From positions 16,526,501 to 16,590,500 of the forward strand of contig OX327690.1 in assembly GCA_946807835.1 (NCBI GenBank): 64,000 nucleotides of DNA, written 5' to 3'. The stretch's first letter is position 1; every line of letters begins with the position of its first letter. Origin of the DNA: Ailanthus altissimus. Its lineage: Eukaryota; Streptophyta; Magnoliopsida; Sapindales; Simaroubaceae. A program made the translations under genes and the position numbers. Positions 23,614 through 34,595 of this stretch are shown here, piece after piece. The notes under the pieces were generated by a model. The model did not search any database and was not told where the DNA came from. It was given only the letters and a program-made list of their open reading frames with translations.

Positions 23614-25945
23614 TATTGGAATTTGTGCTTACTTGCCATCCCCTTTATGTATAAATATTTGATTTATATTTATACTATTATCATTTCAATGTATCACTAA
23701 TTATTATTTATATATATATATATCGTAAGATGCTTGTAGCGTTTTAGACATTATACGATCTGAAAGAGTTCAGATCTGATATAAAGAAGTTTAGATCAGT
23801 ATTAAGAGTGAGAAATACTAAAAGTTATAAATGCTAAAAGTTAGCATTGATAAGCGTTATCAGGTTATAAAAGTTAGCAAAATTTAAAGAGTTAGAGCCT
23901 TGTCTAAAATGGGACAAAGACCTAAGAATATATTAGTAATGACATAGTTGCAAAGGAAGCTAGGAAATGTTGTTATGTAAATATATTCTTAAACTCTATG
24001 TTCTTGATCTATCTTTACTGATGTGGGTCTATCAGTGAAGACCTTAAAATATATAGATCAGTGTATGTCTATATCTGGATGATCAAGATGGTTAATCTTA
24101 GCAAATAGTGAGATTAGTGGAATCTCGTATAAAAATACAAGTATTCAATAAGGACTGAATATTGAACAGACTCACATAGACCTCCAATAGACATCTTATA
24201 AAGCTGTCAATGGAGAGTTTTTCGAGTTGAGTAGTATTAGTGGTCCTTAGACCTGAGTGCCATGGTGGACTTGTGAGTGATCCACCATACTTTGGTTCCA
24301 CACATGTCAAATACCTTTCAGTGTCTGACCACTAGGTGTCGCTGGGTATAGTTCGATGCTTATGGAGTCTGGTGTATATAGATATGGGATCTATCAGCTT
24401 ATTTGGGTGAGTAAAATATCCTGAAGCTCCAATATTGTATTTCAGAAAGTCTTATGGCTATAAGCAGAAATACCCGAAAAATAGTTTTATCCTAGGGATA
24501 AATAATATCGTAAAAGTGTTTACGGATATTATTTGTTGAGGTACAAATCTAGAGATAAGTTTATGGTTAAGCATAAGGAGACTTGACGGTGTTGATCTAT
24601 ATCTCAGCTCTTCTAGGATATCAATGATGGAATGATTATACAAATATGTTATAACCTCAACTTGTATGGTCTAATGCGTTATTTTGTAATATCCGTAACA
24701 TATGTGTGGGACATTGTTCACGGACGTATGAACTAGTTCCATATGACAAACTGGGCATGGACCTAGAGAGTCTCACAATATGAAGATTACTCGTTGTGCA
24801 CCGAGGTAGCATATTGGATTGAATGGTTTAGTCCAAGAAATTCCAGCAAAGTGATAATATGTTTCAATGTTCCTTATGATAAACACTTGTCAATACTTAT
24901 ATATAAAATATATTATTAGTTGATAAGAGTCGTTAACTAAATAAGAAATTGGCAAATGGCACAATCTTACTCTATGAATGATTTACCATGTATTCACCTA
25001 TTTACTTTGCTTGGTAAATACTAATAAGGTAAATGTCTTTATTCAAAAATAGTTTTGAATTATTAATAATCTATTTATTAATGAATTATTATTATTAATT
25101 GGAATAAGTGGCAAACACTATTTTGTAACGGAGTAAGCACTTCTTATTAATAATATGAATTGTTGGCCACTTTGAAATGGTTAAGTGGTGCAGTTAAGAA
25201 GTAGTGTAACCATTTAATATTGTTTATTTGTCATTCACTCTCTAACAATTGATTCATATGGATGAATCAATTTATTGGATGCATTTACTTGTTTTATTAT
25301 TGAAGCAAATGGAAAATAAAGATGAGTGGTGGTGGAGCACTAAAAGAAGCCATCATTTTACACTAAACTAAATTGAAGAGTTCAATTTGAAGATGAGAGA
25401 GTATAGAATTCGTACAAAGGAGAGGGGAGAGATTTGAGAGAATTTGTTAAGTGTTTTTCAAAAATTTAAAAGAATTTGAAAAGGTCTTACTAAAGGGTTC
25501 TGTGGGAACAAATACAAAAGACACTTAATTCTTCTTTTCTCTTGTAAGAAATAAAAATATAAGAACCAATATTGTCTTAAGAGTTAAAACACCAATTGCT
25601 GGAATTTGTGACTACTATTCTAGCTTCACAATCCCACTCGTTTCAGTTGTGAACTAGAATTGTGCAACAGGATACTTCTAGGTGAGCTTAACAAATTGAA
25701 GGTTGGAGTTCTTGAAGAATTGGAAAACTGCCTTCAAAATCAAGTAGGTTATTTACTTACAATTCATTTTATATCATACACATGAAAATATATATGAGGT
25801 ATATATGTTCTTGAATAAATATACATGAAAATATATGCTCTAGAATGCAATATAGTATATAACATGTATGAATAATTCCGTTTGGTATTTATAATATTTT
25901 TTTAAAATTATACAAACCTCTACACAGCACACACTAAATACAACA
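23614..25945 (+). repeat. Copia-3 3' LTR
   Basis: It starts TATTGGAATTTGTGCTTAC and ends ACACTAAATACAACA. It matches the 5' LTR throughout, including the antisense frame at 24098-24310. Comparing the pair would date the insertion. Confidence 0.9.
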
Positions 25946-26052
25946 CATATATGTTTAATATTAACAATTTTGTTGAAATCTTTATTGTATAGATATTAAA
26001 TAATTTAATATTCATACAATATTGGATTGGCACCTAAGCACAAACTCCAATA

Positions 26053-26599
26053 GTATCTACAGGGAACAACAGTATCTACAAGGAACCAAGGACTACAAAC
26101 TAACATACAAGCATAATGACCATTTTGAAATGTTTGGATATTCAAACTCGAATTTTGCTAGATGTTCAGACACAAAGAAATCTACTTCGGATACATTTTC
26201 CTTTTTATTAGAGGTGTTGTGTCTTGGAGAAGCGCTAAGCAGATAATAATTGCTTCATTTAATATACAAGTGGAATTCATCGGTTGCTATAATGCTACTT
26301 TAAAAGCATTGTGGTTTAGAAATTTTATTACTGGCCTAATGATTGTTGATTCTATAGCAAGGCCTCTAAGGATTTACTTTGATAACTCAGTTGCAGTATT
26401 CTTTGCAAAGGATAACAAAAGTGGAAGTAACAACAAACATATCGACATAACGTGTTTGGTTGTCAGGGACTATATCAAAAGACAAGAAGTGATAATTGAT
26501 CATATAAAGATTACATTCAATATAACAGATTCTATTACTAAAGGATTGCCTACTAAATTGTACAAAGATCATGTGGATAACATGGGATTCTTAGTCTAG
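26053..26599 (+). pseudogene. Copia-2 pol remnant, last part (RNase H end)
   Basis: It continues exactly where 13902 stopped: RYL on the left joins QGTKDYKLTYKHNDHFEMFG on the right. RNase H continues through FARCSDTKKSTSD, a frameshift near 26190, GVVSWRSAKQ, IYFDNSVAVFFAKDNKSGSN and HIDITCLVVRDYIKRQ, and ends at KDHVDNMGFLV, stop at 26597-26599. The D-to-N and E-to-Q style losses in the motifs and the frameshift mean no active enzyme. 26600-26956 is the 3' untranslated part of the element. Confidence 0.9.
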
Positions 26600-26969
26600 A
26601 CTTGTCTTTAGTGTTATTTTCATTCTTTGATTATGTAAGTACGTACATTTTAATCCTTGAAATATTTTGTGCACATAATATTTGTAAGTTTTAATCCATT
26701 GGGATTATTTAAGAGGACTATGATGACTTATAGGAAGTTCATTCGTAAAGTAAGTTACTCATTTGAAATTTTTTTTATACATGTGATACATGGAAGAAAA
26801 TGCATAATTATTAAATACATAACCACTATGATTCATGTATTGAAGTTTTCCTTTTGGATAAATGAAAGTTTCAATATGAATTGTTTTAGGAAGTTACCAC
26901 AATTTTGTGACCACAACAAGTTAGTCACCTTAAATTTTTGTCTTTTTATATGTGGACCAAGTAGGAGAA

Positions 26970-27397
26970 TGTTAGATATTATATCATAATATTAGATATT
27001 ATCTCTTTAATGTGGTTTATATCTATAAAATTAAGTTTTTAATTAACAAATATTAATAGGTGATGTGGTTACTACTTTATCAGATAACGTACATGATAAA
27101 TATGATAAATTTATTTTATCAAGTAATGTATGTGAAAAATGGGTGAGATAATTTTTATCATGTAACTACCCACTTTCTTGATAAGAGAAAGTAATAAGGT
27201 TATATATATATAAAAGGAACTAAGGGTCTCTATCCTAGCTATAAAAAAGTTACATTAATTTTGTTTGTGAAATTCATCATTAAAAACTCTTAACAAGAAT
27301 ATGATAGAAGGCGATAAGTTATTTACTTTACTTACTTGAACAACAATGGCTGGAGGTATGATTTATTTTGTTTGTATTTATATAAAGGTTTCTTACA
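26970..27397 (+). repeat. Copia-2 3' LTR
   Basis: It begins TGTTAGATATT after the purine tract CCAAGTAGGAGAA (26957-26969) and ends GGTTTCTTACA. It matches the 5' LTR (7319-7830) but carries only one copy of the block duplicated there. Confidence 0.88.
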
Positions 27398-28199
27398 AAC
27401 ATGTAAGAAAACTTTTAAAAATTTAGGTAAACTTAACTTACAAGAAGATCATAATTCTTAAAGGATATAGAAAGTTGTGATATTGTGGAACCAAGCTAAC
27501 TCTCTATAACATCAATATGAGGCTTCCTAATGTGGGAGAATTGCTTAGTTGTCCTTCAGATGAGGAAATTACAATTCACTTATGTTGTCAAAATTGTTAA
27601 TAGATTGTCTTTACATCCATTTATTATAAGGGTGTTTCATTTTTCTAACTTAACCCTAGCTTAACTAGGTCTTAACACTTAAAGGCGTGGTGTGGTTGAA
27701 ATACTTTCATTCTGAACCTTTCATTGATGAGAGTGGAACCTTTTGAAGAGGGAAAATTTTTACGATTTTTCCCTTGTGTGTTATAGGTTCCAGATTACAA
27801 TAGTACCTATTAAGTCATTTTTCTTTGAACAACACATAGAGAGCAAGATTTTTGTCAGAGCAACAAACTAAAAATGTTGATACCATTGTTATGCTTCAAG
27901 AAGTAAATCATCACTAATGTTACCTTCTCAAGCCTACGCATCTCTAAGATAGGTTTTATTGACTGTCGTTGTGGTGCCTAAGGTAAACTCTGCTTTTATT
28001 AGTCTTTAAGGATTTCATGCTTAAGGTGTATTTATATACTAAGATTTTTTTTTTTTGTGCTTTTTTTTAAACATTTTGTACGTAGATCAAGTGAGGTTTT
28101 AAAAGAGAAAGACTTATAAGGAAGTAGAGACGCATAAAAAATCTCATGAGATGATCAATCAACGTTGTGTTGAAAGTGGAAGTAAGAAAATCACTACTT
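27398..28199. other. No recognisable gene
   Basis: I see no supported frame, RNA gene or element boundary. A T-rich run lies at 28047-28056. Confidence 0.5.
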
Positions 28200-28566
28200 C
28201 CTCCAAAACACCTTCATCTCCGAGGTCATCCATATTAACAAGACTTTGCTCTTCTTGTTGTTTTAAATATAAGTGGCCTCAGAGATACTATTTCAATCCC
28301 AACCACTTTAATGGGTTCTCCCTTAGAGATACTGAGCATGATCATAAATTCAATTTGTACATTCTTTAGCACTTTTACATCATCTGTTGAAGTTAAATGA
28401 GTCAAAGTGTCAACTAAAAAATTCTAAATCTTGGTATTTACTCTATCTTTACTTGGTTGAAATTTTGAATCAGAATTTGCACCTTCTTCAAATATGTTAG
28501 CATGTTTTCCTTATGTCATTGATACTTGATTTGGTTTACTACTAGTTGAGAGTCACTTTTTATCAT
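28200..28566 (-). pseudogene. Fragment of a Gypsy-type RNase H domain
   Basis: On the minus strand KSDSQLVVNQIKYQ (28515-28560) is followed, after a stop, by LTYLKKVQILIQNFNQVKIE. This is the pattern of the RVT_3-class RNase H of plant Gypsy polyproteins. No neighbouring RT or integrase of the same element is seen. It looks like an old fragment into which Copia-4 inserted, or which abuts it. Confidence 0.6.
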
Positions 28567-28583
28567 GATATTTTTAGTAGATT

Positions 28584-28830
28584 AGGATTTTGCACACACC
28601 AGTAATTGAGAATGTAGAATTGTAAAGATAAAAAAGAATAGAAAAGAGAAAGTCAAAGCACATAATATAAGATTTACGTAGTTCGGCAATTGCCTACGTC
28701 CATGGTGGATCAAGATCTTAACATTTTTATTGAATCGTAAATTACAAAAATCTCTCATAAAGATCTCTCTCTTTTTTCATTGATAATTCTCAAGTCAAAA
28801 TAAGAGCATATTTACTTTATTTTAGTCCTT
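28584..28830 (-). repeat. Copia-4 3' LTR remnant
   Basis: It matches the 5' LTR at 51146-51390: CACACACCAGTAATTGAGAA, TACGTAGTTCGGCAATTGCC, CTACGTCCATGGTGGATCAA, and the stretch ending AGTCAAAATAAGAG. The U3 part is missing, and integrase coding sequence begins within a few bases of 28830. Confidence 0.75.
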
Positions 28831-28834
28831 TTGG

Positions 28835-29513
28835 ATATTCCATGAATATCCCTTTCAAGGTTCTCAGTTTTAATTTGTCTTATTTGATGCGTATAAATAT
28901 AGGGCATCCGAATACTCTCGAGTGATCATATTTTAGAGTGGTACCCGACCATTTTTCTCTAGTGTTGTAAAGCCAAATATTGATGAGGGACTTTTATTAA
29001 TCATGTAGGCTGTTATGACTACCACCTCACCCTAAAATGTTTTTGAAAAATTGGCATTGTGTTAGCATACATCTTACTCTCTCAACTAAGGCTCTATTCA
29101 TCCTTTTTGCAAGTCTATTTTGCTGTGGTGTTCATCTCACTATTTTATGCCTTACAATATCATACTTGGCACAAAAGCTATTAAACTTAGTGTTGCAAAA
29201 CTTAAGACCATTATCTGTCTTAAGCTTCTTGATTTTCTTACTGGTATGATTCTTCATAAGTGCTTTTCAAGGTTTGAAAGTCTTGAATACTTATTCTTTA
29301 CTCTTTCACACATACACCTACAAATTCCTAGAGTAATTATCAATGAGCATCATTATAGTCTGCACAGGTTCCTATAAATCTGAATGTATATAATTTAGTG
29401 TACCTTTGGTCTTGTGCTCACCAATGTTGAATTTGACTCTATGAGATTTTGTTAATTACACAATCTTCATAAAACCTCAATGGCTGAATGTTTTCCTTTC
29501 CAAGAACATCATA
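28835..29513 (-). pseudogene. Copia-4 integrase remnant
   Basis: Minus-strand translation gives DVLGKENIQPLRFYEDC, GEHKTKGTLNYIHSDL, LIDNYSRN, LKTDNGLKFCN and TPQQNRLAKRMNRALVERVR, then FGCPIFIRIK near 28900. These are the Copia integrase core and its tail. Several stops are present and the frame ends in the 3' LTR remnant, with no RT. Confidence 0.8.
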
Positions 29514-29518
29514 ATCAC

Positions 29519-30753
29519 TAATAGTTGTTAATTAGATTTAATATTTTTATTTTTCAAAGCTTAATATTTGTTTATTTAAATAAAGATTATTTGGCTTCTT
29601 ATGTGCTTGATTGTTAATTTGTAGGTTTGGAGCTAATGACGCAAATAGGGAAGAAAATACAAAAAATAAAAAATAAAGCAAAAATATCACAATTGTTATA
29701 GTAACAAGCTACAGTAATTTTCTACAGTGTCTGTGTCATAGTGCCTAAAAATCAACGCCACAACGCCAAGATAGTGTCTTCACCATTGTAGTGCTATATG
29801 TACCGTAACTATATAAATAGTATTGGAGTAAAAATAGGAAATTCTATGTTGATTTATATTTAATGTTTCGCCTTAATTTAAAAATATAAACTTATAAATA
29901 AAAGACCTAAAAGCTTAATTCAAAAATAAAAAGAGAGAGAAAAAGAAAGAGCACAATAGAAAATACTTTTTAGTGAGAAAGAAAGAGCACAATAAAAAAA
30001 ATACTTTTTAAAGAGAGAGAAAAAGAAACTTTTTGAGGATTAAGAAAACTAAAAAATTGAAGACTGCAACAAAATTAGTTTTATGTGCTTATTACTTTTT
30101 AATTGCTCGATCACTAATTAGATTGTTGTGGGAACCCTAATAAACTTAACAAATGAATTTTTATGTTTGCCTTGAATAATTTGATATTGATCATAGAGTA
30201 ACAACTATGAGTTTCATATAGGATAAAAAATATACCTATATGGCATATATGATAGATTGATCATAGGGTAACAACTATGAGTTTCATATAGGATAAAAAT
30301 ATACCTATATGACATATATGGTAGTAATAGATTAGTTCTTAATGAATCTTATCCTATTCTAATTACCAATAATTTTTAGGGTAAGATATAGTCACTCGAT
30401 TATAGACAAAGACTTGTGATTATATTAGAGATCTAGCCAACAATTCATATTGAGAAATTAACTTAAGAAAAGATTAATTGGTTCAAGTAATATATCAAGG
30501 GATAATTGTAATCCTAGGTTTTATCCATTATTGGTGCTTCTATCTTGTTATCTTTAGTCCTTTTTATCTTATTAATTTTATGTTATTTAGTTTAGATTAC
30601 TATTTGTTTTCATCTGAATAAAAGTAAAGAGACACAACTTTAGTACTTAGCATAAACAATAACAATAATTCCTTGTAGGAATAATACTCTACTCATTTTA
30701 TATTACTTATTTAAAATAACGTGGACTTGTGCTTGGTTAGAAATTACACATCA
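29519..30753 (+). repeat. Solo LTR H (Tat/Athila type) in Copia-4
   Basis: ATCAC flanks both ends (29514-29518 and 30754-30758), and removing the insert rejoins the Copia-4 frame. It starts TAATAGTTG (the expected TG decayed to TA) and ends ACACATCA. Layout parallels the F solo LTRs: an early TTTGTAGGTTTGGAGC segment, a structured GC-rich stretch at 29716-29815, and TAATACTCTACTCATTTTAT near the end. A 70-base tandem duplication is at 30188-30326. Confidence 0.82.
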
Positions 30754-31182
30754 ATCACATAATTCATATGCCATAACTTGGTCTGCATATTCTCAATATC
30801 AACACCAACAGATGCAAAACCAATGATAACCTCTCTAAGCAACACATATAATCCATTGCGTTTCTCACCATTCATCATTACCATGGAATCCTTAATCACT
30901 TTTAGTATTCCATTCTCTGATTTGAATAAATAACCAACTTGATCTAGCATTCTTAGAGATAATAAGTTCCTTTTTAAATCAGGAACATGTCTCATATTCA
31001 GTAGTTCTCTCACCTTACCATTATGTAATGTCAACCTAATGCTACCAATTCTAATAACTTGACAAGCGATGTCAGTACCTATTAATACTTTTTCACCATT
31101 TATAGGCTGATAATTGATAAATAAGATTTTATCTATATACATATGGTAAGTGCAGCTAGAGTCAAGTATCCACTTACCATTA
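30754..31182 (-). pseudogene. Copia-4 protease end and GAG-pre-integrase region
   Basis: The minus strand encodes WILDSSCTYHM, the Copia protease active-site region with DSG changed to DSS. It continues through LTLHNGKVRELLNMRHVPDL, KRNLLSLRMLDQVGYLF and TKLWHM, the start of the zinc-binding pre-integrase domain. The 132-codon stretch is open. It is cut at 30753 by solo LTR H and upstream at 31182 by solo LTR X2. Confidence 0.85.
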
Positions 31183-31918
31183 TTTTTTTAAGTGTGTGTG
31201 TGTGTTTAATAGAGTGTATGTGTAATTTTAAAATTTTATTACACGCAGTGAAAGTATGACATAAAAAATATAACATAAAAAATATACTCAATCTAGCATA
31301 ATCATATACATATATCTCATATATGTTCAAATTTATTAATTAAACTAGATAGCAAGTAAGTAAAATTAATCCAGATTGAAGGTAGCTTTCAATTCTTCAA
31401 GAGTTCGAATCTCCAAATCTTAAACTCACCTTAAAGTGTACGGTTGCACAATTTTAGTTCACAACAAACCGATGCATTGTAAAACTAGAAAAACAGCTCC
31501 TAAATTTCCAACAGTTAGTATTTTTTTTTCTTATGGAATATAAGATGAATAAGTTGTTTTTGGTCTTTGTTCTTCACAACCCTTTGTTTTGAACTACTCA
31601 CAAAAACATTTTGTTTCGTCTAAATGATGGCAAATGAAAATGCTCTTCCCACTGGCCCATTATGGTTGGCCTTTCCACTCAAATATTTTGTCAAGCACTT
31701 AATATTCCTTTACTTAACAGTTGGAATATATTTTATTATTTTAAGTAATCAAATGGCCAACATCAAGGCCCCTCATTAGGTACATTATACAATGGCCATG
31801 ATTGATGTTTTTTTCCTTTAGTAATAATAATAATAATAAATGAATTTTGAATTAATTATTCAAAAATCATTTTTGAATAATTACTTTTAGCTCACTAATT
31901 TTTACTAACAAGGTAAGT

Positions 31919-34529
31919 TGATAATTGCTACGATATTTTTATATCTTATAATTGAGTGCAAGTATACACTATCATATGCAAGTAATGAAGGGATAAAAGA
32001 ATCGAATGTCGAACTTACATGGATAATTTTTTCTTTTTGACCAAGTACTAAAATTATGTCTTTCTAGTAATTATTCAGAAAAATAAAAATCTAAGAATAA
32101 ATTTATAAAATAAAAAAGGAATGACACAATGTAAAGAGATTTGGAAGATAGCAATATAGAGAAAACCTAGGGTTAATACTATCCCTCGATATGCTTTCTT
32201 ATGATTAATTCTTCAATATTTAATTCCCTTAGGCTTTGTTATTAATCAAGACACCATTGTATTCACAGGCCTCTTCCAAGGTCATGCAAGTATATTCTAA
32301 TTTACCAAAAACTTATATTCCTATGGTATTTGTAATAAACTAAGATTCATTCAGAACAAGTCTTATTAATAATACATGCTAATTAAGTATAATCTTATTC
32401 TAATTTAAAACTTCCATATGCAATATTGAATGTTACTCTACAATTATGCATCAAATTACATAGGTCTAAATATAATGATTCATCTTCTGAGTTTATCAAA
32501 ATAATACCAATTCATTCACCATATATTGACCAAATATATTGAAGCATTAAGAACAAATAATTTGAATAATAAAGAACTAAGTTTATTAAATATTAGAAAG
32601 ATATGACAATTAAGTGCACATATTGAGTTCAAGTATTAACCCTAGAAAGAAAATTTAATTCATGACTATAAGAGAATAGAAGAAAAAATAATTTGAAAAC
32701 TACAATCAATAGCAAATTGATATAGACGTCGAATTGCTCTTGATTGAGTGATAAGGCGTAATTGTATAAACTATTTTATCTTCCTAACTTGATATTTGTT
32801 CAATTTATCTCAATAATTGGGTTATTTATGCGTATTAATGTTGTTTTATAGGTTGAAGCATTATCGGAGCAAAAATACAGGAAAACGGACGCAAATCGGA
32901 GCATTAGAAATAAAATTACGAATGGGAGCACTGTTGCTACAGTAACACTGTAGCTACAGTACACTGCTACAGTGTACTGTAGCAACAGTGCAGCGCCGCA
33001 GCGCTGGATTTCAGCGCCGCGGCGCCGATTGCAGAAACTGAGCGCCGCAGCGCCGCGGCGCCGGGACCTGGACAACAAGTTTTGACAGGTTCCTGAAAAT
33101 CAGGAAACTCAAAAGTAACTCAAAATGCGCCCTAATTCCGTGCTCTTACCTATTTAATTGCTCAAAACTTACATTTTGAGGAGGACTCCAGCTGGGACAG
33201 CAGCTGGAAACACAAAGAAACACCTAACTTCTAAGTTTGAAGAAATCAAAGAGGAGGGAAGCAAGCTTCAACAACAAAGGCATTTGACAGGGATGTCTTC
33301 TTTGCTTTGATTCTTTACTTGTTGTAAGATGTTTAGTTTACATGTATTGATGGAATTAGCTTCAAGATTGTGTAGTTTAATGATGAGCTAATTTCGTTCA
33401 TCTAGGATTACATCCTTGAACTCATTATGTGATTGATTTTAGTTCTCTCTTTTATGGTATTAATTCAGCTTTTGATATATTCATTGTGCTTGTGCTTAAT
33501 GCTATTTGATTACTTGGCCAGTGGTTAAATTGATCTAGAAATGCTTAAATAAACTTGACAAAGGCATTTAGGTATTTAGTCTTAAGCATATTGATGCATG
33601 ATCATAGTGTAGTACACTTGAGTTTCATATAAGATAGACATATACTCAGAAGGCATGTATGGCTCATAAAACTTGTGCTTAATGAATTTTGTTCAATTTA
33701 TTTATCATAGACATATAGATATTTGATTGGATGGAATAGATTCACTTGACCTGCAAAAGAGGCTTGTGATGTGTTGAGTGTTTTGGTCAATATATCAAGT
33801 TGAGAACCAATAAACATCAAAGAGATTCTGCTGAATTTATTTGCATAATGGGAGATAGTTTGTAATCCTAGGATTTCTCATATTGAATTTAACTTGTTGG
33901 TAATTTAGTTTATCACTTAGCATAATTAAGTTGTTCTTTTACTTGAGTAGTTTAATATCATACATTAAATCATTTTCTGGATAATAGTAGAAAGACATCA
34001 TTTCGATACTTAAACTAGAAAAGATAAATCATTCTCTGTGGGATCGACACTCTACTTATCATATATTACTTGTTGCGACACGTGCACTTGCGCTAATTTG
34101 TGTTATAGAAAACACACAACATTGAGCAGCCTAAAGAACTCTTGATACCAAAGAACACCTTGAATTTCTCTTTATGGATGCTTTAATTATACTCCAATTG
34201 CTCTTTAAGACTTGTGTTGTGAGTCTCTTATATCTTCTTAGATGTTATTTAAAGGTTGAGGACGATTGGCCTTTTATAGGGATTGATTTGAGCTTGAAAT
34301 CTCTCATTCTTGTCGAGTCAGGAATCGTACTGTCGTTGGGGGAACTATCTTGCTGTCGCTGGTGGGCGATACTGTGTGTGACATTGGGACGACAGGTTTA
34401 TATTTTAAAAAATTTGCATTTTAGTCATTTATTCTCATAAAATAATAACATATCAAGATAAAAACACAAGAAAATAAATGACATATATGCCCTTATAAGT
34501 AATTTCAAGGTAAAAATAATTTATAGGCA
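31919..34529 (-). repeat. LTR D (Tat/Athila-type LTR), split by solo LTR F1
   Basis: The minus-strand end carries the signature AAGTTCGACATTCGATTC followed by TACTTGCATATGATAGTG and TATACTTGCACTC, the same plan as the U5 of Gypsy-1 and F LTRs. About 1.2 kb remains after removing F1 (32749-34131). The outer ends (TGATAATTGC at 31919, GGCA at 34529) are placed by terminal motif and by where X2 resumes. No target duplication is clear, so these ends are approximate. Confidence 0.6.
32749..34131 (+). repeat. Solo LTR F1
   Basis: It starts TGATAAGGCGTAATTG and ends AAACACACAACA. Perfect target duplications TTGAG lie at 32744-32748 and 34132-34136. It is nearly identical to F2 (45560-46901). A GC-rich segment at 32931-33066 contains repeated CAGCGCCGCGGCGCC-type palindromes and a CTACAGTG hairpin region. 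The end carries GTGGGATCGACACTCTACTT and TACTTGTTGCGACACGTGCA, typical of Tat/Athila LTRs. Confidence 0.95.
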
Positions 34530-34595
34530 GTATTATGCCACTTGTAAACATACTATTGATTAACAACTCTTGTCAACTAATTATTTGATATACTT

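Larger units (their letters stand above)
16165..25945 (+). mobile_element. Copia-3: complete but decayed element with ~2.3-kb LTRs
   Basis: Two direct LTRs of about 2.34 and 2.33 kb flank a tRNA-iMet primer site, a long leader, gag, pol and a purine tract. CATAT flanks both ends (16160-16164 and 25946-25950), and the interrupted X1 LTR rejoins across this site. This supports a single insertion event. Gag-pol is close to full length but has numerous stops. The LTR family is the most abundant in the window (five copies). Confidence 0.92.
13903..26052 (-). repeat. Solo LTR X1 (Copia-3 LTR family), split by Copia-3
   Basis: Two pieces, 13903-16164 and 25946-26052, together make one minus-strand LTR of about 2.37 kb. 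The first piece is the reverse complement of Copia-3 LTR sequence, for example the block around 15100-15200 against 17270-17390. The second piece completes the LTR up to its start: GATTGGCACCTAAGCACAAA is the complement of the LTR opening TTTGTGCTTACGTGCCATCC. It sits inside Copia-2 RNase H. No clean target duplication is seen at its ends; the right flank carries a local repeat of GTATCTACA. Confidence 0.87.
7319..27397 (+). mobile_element. Copia-2: LTR retrotransposon split by two nested insertions
   Basis: The ends are a 512-base 5' LTR and a 428-base 3' LTR with clear similarity. A tRNA-iMet primer site follows the 5' LTR and a purine tract precedes the 3' LTR. Gag and pol lie between. The coding sequence is interrupted at 11014-12420 (a Gypsy-type solo LTR) and at 13903-26052 (solo LTR X1 with Copia-3 inside it). 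On both sides of each interruption the protein resumes at the next expected residue, which proves that this was one element. Flanking 5-mers AATAC (7314-7318) and AACAT (27398-27402) are only partly alike, so the target duplication is decayed or uncertain. Confidence 0.9.

Noticed and set aside
29037..29377. Plus-strand open frames of 70 and 85 codons
   Set aside because: They are antisense to the Copia-4 integrase remnant and show no domain.
31919..34529. Target duplication for LTR D and an exact one for X1
   Set aside because: Candidate flanks (TAAGT/GTATT for D; AGGGG/GTATC for X1) do not match, so no duplication is claimed and the ends are approximate.
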